Shown: positions 56,038 through 64,000 of the stretch, piece after piece
How the letters are laid out: each line of letters opens with the position of its first letter
Numbering within the stretch: the first letter of the stretch is position 1
Assembly: GCA_027422505.1 (NCBI GenBank)
Contig: JAPQWV010000337.1
Location: 605,001-669,000, forward strand
Length of the DNA stretch: 64,000 nt
DNA from: Craterostigma plantagineum
Taxonomy: Eukaryota > Streptophyta > Magnoliopsida > Lamiales > Linderniaceae
Direction: 5' to 3'
Notes under the pieces: model-generated
What the model was told of the DNA's origin: nothing
Database searches by the model: none
Seen by the model: only the letters and a program-made list of their open reading frames with translations
Made by a program: the position numbers and the translations under genes

Positions 56038-57235
56038 CGTTCATTATTGGCGCCATTATATTCTGAATTCTTAATACCTATATGTTGGCTTAAATTGCTA
56101 TTTAATCTTGATATAGCTAAAGGATCAACAACAGGTGCATAAATGTCTGATGTAGGAGTTTCATCTTGAGTTTCATGTATTTCTATTTTTCGTGGTCCTT
56201 CACTCCTACTAACTTGACCATTCTCAATAAACCGAGTATTACCAGACTCAACGATCCTTGTACTATGCTTGGGACAATAAAATCTGTATCCTTTCGACTT
56301 TTCAGGATAGCCGATAAAATAACCACTAATGGTTCTTGCATCGAGCTTTCTTTCATGCGGGTTATATATCCTCACTTCTGCTGGACAACCCCAAAGGTGA
56401 AGATGCCTTAAACTAGGCTTTCTTCCTGTCCACAATTCGTAAGGAGTCTTAGAGACAGACTTACTTGGAATTCTGTTTAGCAGATATGCAGCAGTTTTCA
56501 GCGCGTATGTCCACAATGACAAAGGTACAGAACTATTACTTAGCATACTCCTAACCATATCCATAAGAGCACAATTTCGTCTTTCAGCCACACCATTTTG
56601 TTGTGGTGTATCAGGCATTGTATATTGTGCACAAATACCTCGACTTTCAAGGAACTTTGCAAATGGACCTGGACATTGTCCATTTTCATCAAATTTGCCG
56701 TAAAATTCACCACCTCGATCAGATCTCACAACTTTAACCTTTTTACCTAGTTGCCTTTCCACCTCATTAATGAACACCTCTAGGATGTCAACTGATTGGG
56801 ATTTTTCATGCAACATATACACGTAACAATACCGTGAGAAATCATCAATAAATGTGATGAAATATTTTTCACCACCCCAAGATGGTGCGTCAAATGGACC
56901 ACAAATATCAGTATGTATTAATTGAAGTTGTTCACTACTTCTTACGGCCGGATATTTCGATATATGTTTAGTTTGTTTCCCTTTAATACAATCTATACAT
57001 ATATCCCAGTCACTAAAATCCAATCGAGGTAATATTTCACTTTTCATTAACCTCATCACTCTTTCTTTGGATATGTGCCTAATCTTTGATGCCAAAGAAA
57101 AGCAGAAGATTCATTACGGGTACTTCGTTTATTTCCAATACTGTGCTCAACGTGAAACTGGGATTCTGCAAATGTAGCATTGAGATTGAAACGGTATAAA
57201 CCATCAATCAAATTACCACAACCGTAATATTTCAT
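56016..57235 (-). pseudogene. C2 integrase
   Basis: Minus strand. The GAG-pre-integrase motif (FLWHQRLG, about 57110) is in a frame that shifts before 57095. The main frame 57095-56016 has [11 protein letters not shown] (zinc-finger Cys pair), the first catalytic Asp in [10 protein letters not shown], the second in [10 protein letters not shown], and the catalytic Glu in [11 protein letters not shown], followed by the C-terminal region ([18 protein letters not shown]). The core looks complete at the residue level. It would insert the cDNA into the genome. Confidence 0.85.
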
Positions 57236-57238
57236 GCC

Positions 57239-57541
57239 TTAATATAATAAAAAACTATTATTTTCAATCTTAAACTTATACCCTAAACAATCTAACTTTC
57301 CAACAGAAATTAGGTTTCTAGAACACTCAGGAACATACAAACACTTTTCTAGATCTAGATTACAACCATTATCTAAGACCAATCTATAAGTTCCAATCCC
57401 TTCTATTCGCGCCTTCATTCTGTTTCCCATGTATAAAAACTTCTCATTTCCGTTTATGGGATGGATCGAAAGAAATCCCTGTAAAACATGTGATACATGA
57501 GTAGTTGCACCAGAATCCAACCACCATGTGTTATGAGGCAC
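57239..57541 (-). pseudogene. C2 protease
   Basis: Minus strand. Begins HNTWWLDSGATTHVSHV, where DSGAT is the aspartic-protease motif of copia elements. TAA after NNSFLLY (57241) separates it from integrase. Upstream stops separate it from gag, where an intact element has one continuous frame. Confidence 0.8.
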
Positions 57542-57589
57542 TTCTACAAGATTTGATTCATAATATACTGAAATAAACTATGTACCTTT

Positions 57590-58396
57590 CTTTTCGAACC
57601 AAGCCTTTCTTTTAAGACAATCCTTTTTCAAATGTTCCATTTTTTTGCGAAAGAAGCATTTGTGCTCCTTATGGATCTTACCCTCCTAGTTCTTTAATGA
57701 GTTTTTTCCTTTCCTTTTGCTTTTAGCTTTGCTAGTGCTTCCTCCATCGTTAACAGGAAGGTGAACAGAGTGTTCTTTCATTTTCTTTAACCTTCCTTCC
57801 TCTTGAATTAACATGGCTTTAATTTCTTGTAAGTTCCATTTTTCTTTCAAGGTGTTATAGTTCACCTGGAACTGACCAAACTCAAGAGGAAGTGAGTTTA
57901 TGATAAATGGAACTAAAAAGGTTTCACTCACATCCATCTTCATTGACTTTAGCTTTGACGCCAGATCCATATTTGTCACATGCTCGTGAATTGGCTGTGA
58001 CCAATCAAATTTCTTGGTTGTCAGCTCACTCATTAAAGTGCCCACAATAGACTTGTCTGTAATGTCTGATTGTGAATACTCTTTCACTTTCATCATAAAT
58101 TCCCGTGCGTCTTCCGTTACAGGCATTGATGGCTTGACATTTTCAGCCATCGTCATTTTCATCAAGTTTAAGCTTAACCGATTGGATCTTTCCCATTCAT
58201 CATAGAATGATTTTTCGGCTTCCGTACTATCCTCCGTGATAGCTGCAGGCTTTTGCTCAGTCTCTAATGCTAGGTCCAAATACATTGCACCAAGTTGAAA
58301 CTTGATCTGTTCGGACCAATCAATGTAGTTTAGCCCATTGAACTTGACGATTGAATTGCCCAATGCAAACACGTTATTAGTTACTGCGGACAACAA
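57590..58396 (-). pseudogene. C2 gag
   Basis: Minus strand. A frame of 236 codons (58396-57686) with VKFNGLNYIDWSEQIKFQLG near the start and a lysine-rich end; the first codon of the open frame is not ATG, so the true start is unclear and may need an upstream exon. A TAG at 57688-57686 interrupts it just before the zinc knuckle, which follows in the same direction as CFFRKKMEHLKKDC (about 57660-57620; second Cys spacing atypical). Confidence 0.78.
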
Positions 58397-59514
58397 ATAA
58401 GCTCACGTATGTTAATTTAAATAGATTTAAACAAATAATCAAACTATAAGTATGCATTTAAGTTCATCTTTGGACGATACTTAAACAAATAAATATAACG
58501 ATAATAATGCTAAAATAAATTAAATAGATAATCAATCATAGATATGCATGTTATCTTTGGATATACAAACATAAATGATTATTAATATATCTCTTTACTT
58601 TCATTAACTTCATGCATTAATTCACTTTTGGGCGAATTCTAGCAATTCGTTTATTCACTTCTTTAATAGCATCATACGAACAAACGATAAACTTTATTTA
58701 AAATGAACTTAAACTAGGTCACTTTGGCAACCCACATGTTCAGTTCACGGAAATAAATACAATATATAGCCAAATACAGAATATGAAGTTCATATTTTCC
58801 ATCCGTTATGTACTGTGTACATATGCATAGATAGTAAATTTGCAAGGTGTCATCCTAATCTACATGTACTGCACGTTTTATACTAATGAATGTGTTAGTC
58901 AATGCATTTATCAAATAATGAGTTTAGGCATATTTCATGTCATTTAAACAAATTATCAATATTAAACATAAATAGCCACATAAACTACTATTTAGCCAAT
59001 GGCCTTTCGTACGATTCTTATGACTTTTTTTTTTAATTATCGTTCATCGTAGGCTCCGTTTGGTTCGTGGATTTTGACGTGGAAAAGAAAAGAAAAAGTA
59101 TGATTGTATGACACGTGAACTGTAATGTACAATGATTCGATGCGTACCACCACACTTTTCTTTTCTTTTCCGCGCCGATTTCCGCGGACCAAACACACCC
59201 TTAATGTGAAAGTTCGTGAAGAGACACGTCCTAAAAGTTGTTAGGTCATGCACAAATACCCAACAATTCTTATTCACCCTGATGATGCACAAATCGTATT
59301 CATATGAGCAATTGAACCAAATAACACCACTGCCGGCTAAATTTCCGAAAACATATTTCACATAACAATATTACGAACAGAAGACGAGTTCATGTACAGA
59401 ATCAAGTTAACATCGTAATACCCATTCAGATAAACTGTTGTATGTCGCGAATAAAGGTCATACATCATGTACAAAAAAATATCAATCATATGATAAATCA
59501 AAAGTATTATGAAG
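58397..59514 (-). other. C2 5' leader
   Basis: Between the primer site and gag. No coding frame was recognised. It contains the MITE at 59052-59200, a secondary insertion. Confidence 0.6.
59052..59200. mobile_element. Small Tourist-like MITE (149 bp)
   Basis: GGCTCCGTTTGGTTCGTGG at left and the complement of the right end GGGTGTGTTTGGTCCGCGG form inverted repeats that extend about 48 bp (including GGAAAAGAAAAGAAAA). Flanked by GTA and TTA, an imperfect 3-bp duplication. Noncoding. Confidence 0.65.
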
Positions 59515-59526
59515 GCTCTGATACCA
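59515..59526 (-). other. Primer-binding site of C2
   Basis: On minus TGGTATCAGAGC, exact match to the initiator tRNA-Met complement, two bases past the LTR end. Confidence 0.92.
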
Positions 59527-59528
59527 AC

Positions 59529-59966
59529 GGTTAGATTTTTATTCCAAACTATTATTTAATGTTTAGAAACCCCAGAATACCATAATACAGATTTGATTTA
59601 ATCAAGCAAACCAAATAAGAACTAACCTGAATCCATATGCTTTAATCTTGTATTTTTCTAGGGGTGTTGAAATGACTTCTTATTCTTCTCTCTGCTTCCT
59701 TGACTTTTATGTATATCTCTGATGATTGAGACTAAGATACAAGAGCCCTTTTTTATAGTTAATGAAGAGATGCTTACGAAAGGCCATGCCCCCTTTAAAA
59801 GAGCATGTCTTTTCAACATATATGTCTCTTCCTAAAGGGTGTAATGTTTAGGAACAGATTGAAAGGATATTATACCTTATACCCTAATCTTTAATATTTA
59901 ATAATCATCATATTAAATATATATTATTTAGACTATTATATTACATGAGTCATTAATAATATAACA
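59529..59966 (-). repeat. 5' LTR of copia C2 (438 bp)
   Basis: Collinear with 53529-53964. Its last base on minus is C instead of the usual A (CTAACC for CTAACA). Confidence 0.92.
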
Positions 59967-60117
59967 ATAACATTTATTATCCAATACCGTAAAAGAATTG
60001 TATGGATCATATATCAATTTATATTATTATTATTTTATCGGTTGGATTATAATATCTAGCAATCTTGTATTGATGAACACAAAACTTATTATTATGTTAC
60101 TAACATATTTAGTTAAG

Positions 60118-61300
60118 TGTGTAGATGAGCTCGGTTCGAAAAATGAATATTAAATATGAGCTCAGGGATCGGACTGGTCAACTGTCGGGCAACGTGGTCA
60201 ACTGGCTGTCAACCCGGACTGGTGCGGTCTCAGAATAACTGACCGGTCTCAGACTGGATTGGACTGGACTGGCCGGTCTCGTCTGGACTGGTCCGGTCTC
60301 AGACTAGCTCGGTCAATGAGTGAATTGACTGGTCAACTATTGACCGGTGAACAAGCATATTACTGAAGCGGCAGGTACAAGCAGATGAAGCTGACAGCAT
60401 TGACCAAGTCAAGACAAAAGCTTCCAGCGACTATTTTAATGTGTAACGACTACATCAAGGCTGGAAGTCAATAAATACAGAAGAGAAGGGCATAAACAAA
60501 AAAAGGAACCTAGAGCCAAAAAGAACACATTCAAAAGAGATTCAAGAAAGAAGAACAAGAGCAAAGAAGATAATCAGGAAGAGTTCTTTCTCTTTGTGTG
60601 TAGATTACAAAAGATAGAGAGAGAGCTACAAAGTTCAAACCCAGTCTTAGCACAGAATATAAACAAGTGTCTGTAGTCTTCGCACCGAGACAAGAAACAG
60701 TGGTGCCGTCTTAGCTTATAGAAGTAAAAGATCAAGCTGGTTGTGAGGTTGCAGCCTACAACCATTACGGTTGACCTTGCAGGGTGCCGTATGTTCTCAA
60801 GGGACTGTAAAAAGCTCTTGAAAGAGATGGATTGTAAAAAGCTGTCTAGAGTGGTCTAGGAAGTTAGCATAATATAGCCGTGAGAGTTATATTGATAGTC
60901 TAGCTAAGGAGGTTGTACGACAAGGTGTTGCCGAGGCTTCTAGTAGTGCCTTCCTTGCGAGGAAGAAGGGGAGACGTATGAGTTGAGACTCCGAACTTTC
61001 ATAAACAAATTTCCGTGTCTCTACTCCTACAAATCGAAACCACACACACTCAAATATTCACACTCAAGGTGTTCGACAAATTTCCTCAACCACCTCCACA
61101 CATCAAAACCGGCCCAATTCACTCATATACACAAACATTCACATATAGTTCACAATCAAATACTATAGTATTCCGCACTTAGCCTCAATTGAAGATTGAA
61201 AATCGATTTCACTATCTAACCGGACGTGAAACCCACTAAAGAGCGAATAATGATGACCGTTGTCATTCACCCCCCCAACACTCGGTCCACGATCCTAACA
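60118..61300 (+). repeat. Candidate solo LTR (long copia type), tentative
   Basis: Runs from TGTGTAGATGAGCTCGG to TCACCCCCCCAACACTCGG and GATCCTAACA. The C-run followed by a CTAACA end is a style seen at the 3' edge of long LTRs of SIRE-like copia elements. Flanks TTAAG and TTATT are not a clean duplication. The first 230 bp contain many GGACTGGTC / GACCGGTCTC words. No coding content. Confidence 0.3.
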
Positions 61301-61775
61301 TTATTATTATTTCGAACTCTGATTTTTCAAAGCTTATGATTACAGAGAGCTTACTCTATATTAACTTGATATGTTTTATTTCAGTGTTCCGAAACGACAT
61401 ATTATTATTCACACTACTTAATGGCCATCCCAATACTTAAATATATTATCTTCGCAAATGATTATTTTAATTTGATGATAATTTCAGCTTTCCTTTTCTT
61501 TGTTGATCGAGTTGGAAAGCTTTATGCGGGAAACAAATACCTGGACCCATTGTTTTGAAAATGGGCACGTGAAATGTTGACTAGCTATATTTGGGAATAT
61601 TGAACTTTGGCTTAAGTTTGAATTATGATTACTAGATATGTCCACGGAAAAATGGATGGTCTTAAATTTTTGCTGTGATGCGCTATAATATATGGTTGGA
61701 ATGGCGCAAATATTGCTTCATTATGAACATCCATACGTAGGCGATTTTAGTTATTCTATTCTGTTTGAAGTAGTG
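61301..61775. other. No gene seen
   Basis: A/T-rich spacer up to the C4 LTR. No repeats or coding frames recognised. Confidence 0.5.
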
Positions 61776-62326
61776 TGTTAGGATATGCGCGAAATCCCGA
61801 CATTATTTTCCCGAGAAATGACGATAAAAATAAAAGAGACGAAAAATGAATTTGGACAGTGAACACGAGATTTACGTGGTTCGGTCAGAATGACCTACGT
61901 CCACGGGCCGGAGGGTAGAACTTCTTTATTATGTGGAATGATTACAGACACGTACACTGGCGTGATAGAAAAGTAGCTACACAACTAGGAGTAAGCTACA
62001 AAGAAATATAGGAGAAAAGGTGACCGAGGAATAAACCCTCGCTGAGTGTTTCGTGGCCTGTGGCAATTTTCTCTTCGTCGAATGAAGCCTATTTATAGGT
62101 AATTATCCTCCCTCACTCTTCATGTGAAAAGAAGAATAAATAAAGCTGCAGCATATTTGTTTAGTAGCTCACGTAATAATGCACGCCTTGGACTAATGCG
62201 GCGCCGTAGGCTTTTTCTTCTTTTCTCACATAGCACATGTGGTTACCTTTCTTTGAATACATTTCCACGTGAAGCTATGAGCCAAAAACTTTGTTGAATA
62301 GTCAAAAGTGTCAAGCTCACCTAACA
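61776..62326 (-). repeat. 3' LTR of copia C4 (551 bp)
   Basis: Plus-strand reading TGTTAGGATATGCGCG to AAGCTCACCTAACA, with inverted TGTTAGG/CCTAACA ends. On minus, TATAAATAGG at about 62097-62088 is the likely TATA box. Confidence 0.82.
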
Positions 62327-62345
62327 AATCTCCACCTTGAGCTTG
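62327..62345 (-). other. Polypurine tract of C4
   Basis: On minus CAAGCTCAAGGTGGAGATT, adjoining the LTR. Confidence 0.7.
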
Positions 62346-62442
62346 TTTCCAAAATCACTCCACCTTAATTCAGAATACCGTTATCTCCCTCCGACCATAG
62401 CCCCGACGGGCTAGTTCACCATCTTTAAAACACCAATCAAGT

Positions 62443-63389
62443 CTAAGCAATGCTTGAACTTGGAAACTGAAAGAGCCATTGCTTCATAATACTGCCAACT
62501 GCAGCAAGAGGAGTGCTGATTGGTTTGGCATCGTTCATGCCAAATCTCTCCAAAACCTTTCTGAGGTAACTTTCCTGGGTCAGGTGCAACTTACCAGCTC
62601 CTCTATCACGTCGAATCTCCATACCATGAATCTTCTTAGCTGTTCCTAAATCCTTCATTTCAAATTCACCGTTCAATAAGGCCTTTAACTGGTGAATTTC
62701 TGCAAGATTCTTAGCCGCAATGAGCATGTCATCAACATATAATAATAGATAAATGACGAACTGTCATTTAACTTCCGGAAGTAAACACATCTATCATACT
62801 TGCTCCTGGAGAAACCATGACCCAACATGAAAGAATCAAACCGTTTATACAACTGTCTTGGAGACTGCTTTAATCCGTATAAGGATTTCTTCAGTAAACA
62901 AACTTGGTCTTCTTTTCCTTCAACTATGAAGCCTTCAGGTTGCTTCATATAAATCTGTTCATCTAAATCGCCATGTAAGAATGTCGTCTTGACGCCAAGC
63001 TGTTCTAACTCCAAATCATACATGGCAACGAATGCAAGTAATATACGAATAGAGCTATGTCTAACGACAGGTGAAAATACGTCATTATAATCAACACCTT
63101 GTACCTGACTATAGCCTTTCGCGACTAATCGTGCCTTATACCTTGCATCGTCAGAACCAGATAAACCTTCTTTCTTCTTGAAGACCCACTTACGTCCGAC
63201 TATTTTCTTTTTCTTCGGCGGCGGCACAAGAATCCACGTACCATTCTTGTGCAGAGACTCCATTTCTTCATTCATCGCTACCAGCCACTTATCAGAATTA
63301 GCATCGCTTATTGCCTCCGAATAGGTAGAAGGTTCGCCGCCTCCACCTGTTTCTTGCGCTACTGATAAAGCGTACGAAACTAAATTCAC
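62443..63389 (-). pseudogene. C4 reverse transcriptase with RNase H deleted
   Basis: Minus strand. Frame 63389-62685: [88 protein letters not shown]. One base is missing near 62745, so YVDD is read out of frame (LYVDDML lies in the next frame). Frame 62727-62443 continues NLAEIHQLKALLNGEFEMKD, LGTAKKIHGMEI and ISTPLA. It then jumps into the last codons of the element (IMKQWLFQFPSSS), so the RNase H domain of about 200 residues is deleted. Inactive. Confidence 0.83.
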
Positions 63390-63432
63390 GTACCGCTATG
63401 GTAGTCGAACTCCCGTCTCTCCCTATCTCTGG

Positions 63433-64000
63433 CTATAGAATATTCCTGCTCGGTGCTTTCATCTTCAACAGGATCTGAATTAGGTTCTGCCTCATCCTCT
63501 CGATCTGTTGAACTCGTAGCATGATCATTTGAAAAATCTTTGTTGATCTCGAGCTCCACCTCACTGTGTACACATCCTTCTTTTCTTGATTAGAAGAATT
63601 AGTAGACTCTTTTGAAGGATGTAACGTAGAAGACTCGTCAAATATAACATCTCTGCTAATTATAAATTTGGGTGACTTGGGATCAGGATTATATAGTCTA
63701 TATCCTTTCACCCCTGAAGCGTAACCAAAAAAAATACATTTCTTAGCTTTAGGCTCTAACTTTCCCTCGTTTCCGTGCATATAAGCTGGGCACCCAAATA
63801 TTCTTAAGTTGGAGTAATCAGCAGGAGTACCTGACCATACTTCCTCATGAGTCTTGAAATTGATCGGTGAACACGGTGAGCGGTTGACAATCTAACATGC
63901 TGCGGCAATAGCTTCAGCCCAAAAATCATTTGTCAACCCAGCGTTGGAGATCATACATCTAGCTCTCTCTAAAAGCGTTTGGTTCACGCGCTCGGCAACA
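63433..64000 (-). pseudogene. C4 integrase, C-terminal half (partial at window end)
   Basis: Minus strand. From the window edge: the segment after the catalytic Glu (RVNQTLLERARCMISNAGL), then NRSPCSPINFKTHEEVWSG, then the frame 63780-63433 with KKCIFFGYASGVKGYRLYNP and an acidic Ser-rich linker toward RT. A TAG-type stop near 63893 (after AAA) and frame changes near 63570 and 63430 break it. The catalytic D,D,E residues lie beyond base 64000. Confidence 0.75.

Larger units (their letters stand above)
53529..59966 (-). mobile_element. C2: complete Ty1/copia retrotransposon, inactive, 6.4 kb
   Basis: Perfect 5-bp target duplication ATAAC at 53524-53528 and 59967-59971. Minus strand: 5' LTR 59966-59529, primer site 59526-59515, a 1.1-kb leader with a MITE, gag 58396-57590, protease, integrase, RT, RNase H, polypurine tract (53978-53965), 3' LTR 53964-53529. 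The order integrase before RT defines Ty1/copia. LTRs differ by about eight substitutions in 436 bp (roughly 1.8%), older than G1 and G2. Confidence 0.92.
61776..64000 (-). mobile_element. C4: Ty1/copia retrotransposon, 3' part, runs off the window
   Basis: Minus strand. 3' LTR 61776-62326, polypurine tract next to it, then the end of RNase H fused to RT, RT, and integrase up to base 64000. The 5' half with gag and 5' LTR lies beyond the window. Residue patterns (YGLKQSPRQ; KIHGMEIRRDR) are those of the TNT1-like group. Confidence 0.85.

Overview
This is nuclear DNA of a flowering plant, most likely a eudicot, from a region made almost wholly of transposable elements. The evidence is A/T-rich sequence, nested plant-type LTR retrotransposons with initiator-tRNA-Met primer sites, MULE, hAT, CACTA and Tourist DNA elements, a plant LINE and a plant R2R3-MYB remnant. 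The only long intact reading frame is the 1488-codon Gag-Pol of one young Ty3/gypsy element. Everything else that codes is broken. No rRNA, convincing tRNA, CRISPR array or bacterial-style operon is visible.

Layout. 1-3285: unassigned A/T-rich DNA, then a diverged tandem array of about 530-570 bp units, interrupted by a 972-bp miniature LTR element (2097-3068, target duplication CCTGT). 3286-7669: the 5' LTR and gag of an old Ty1/copia element (C1), cut by two nested hAT-like elements and then by a MULE (Mutator-like element) carrying a plant-mobile-domain (PMD) gene. Bases 2712-7669 form one copy of a tandem duplication. The second copy runs 7670-31327 and looks different only because it lost about 1.67 kb and received two complete Ty3/gypsy elements of the same lineage: G1 (9581-19690, target duplication GCCAC, decayed) and G2 (20342-30616, target duplication CGTAA, intact). 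The MULE of copy 2 closes at 32023, with a MURA N-terminal remnant facing the PMD gene.

32914-35060 holds the decayed pol of C1. 35061-41729 is a field of small elements: a TRIM-like repeat, two fold-back MITEs sitting in TA microsatellites, hAT elements including a broken transposase, a CACTA MITE and a Tourist MITE. 41838-49917 is a LINE on the minus strand bounded by an 18-bp target duplication. It holds a hAT MITE (perfect 8-bp target duplication), a 3' piece of a copia element (C3) and a second LINE end joined head to head. 50028-51485 is a second MULE with a MURA N-terminal fragment. 52010-53108 is a CACTA end abutting a decayed R2R3-MYB gene. 53529-59966 is a complete but mutated copia element (C2, minus strand, target duplication ATAAC). 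61776-64000 is the 3' part of another minus-strand copia element (C4) that continues past the window.

No host pathway is encoded here. The genes work together only within each element: Gag, protease, reverse transcriptase, RNase H and integrase for the LTR elements, and two-ORF machinery for the LINE. The main interest is the stratigraphy: C1, then the MULE, then the tandem duplication, then G1, then G2, an order supported by target duplications and by hand-counted copy divergence. All divergence figures are counts by eye.
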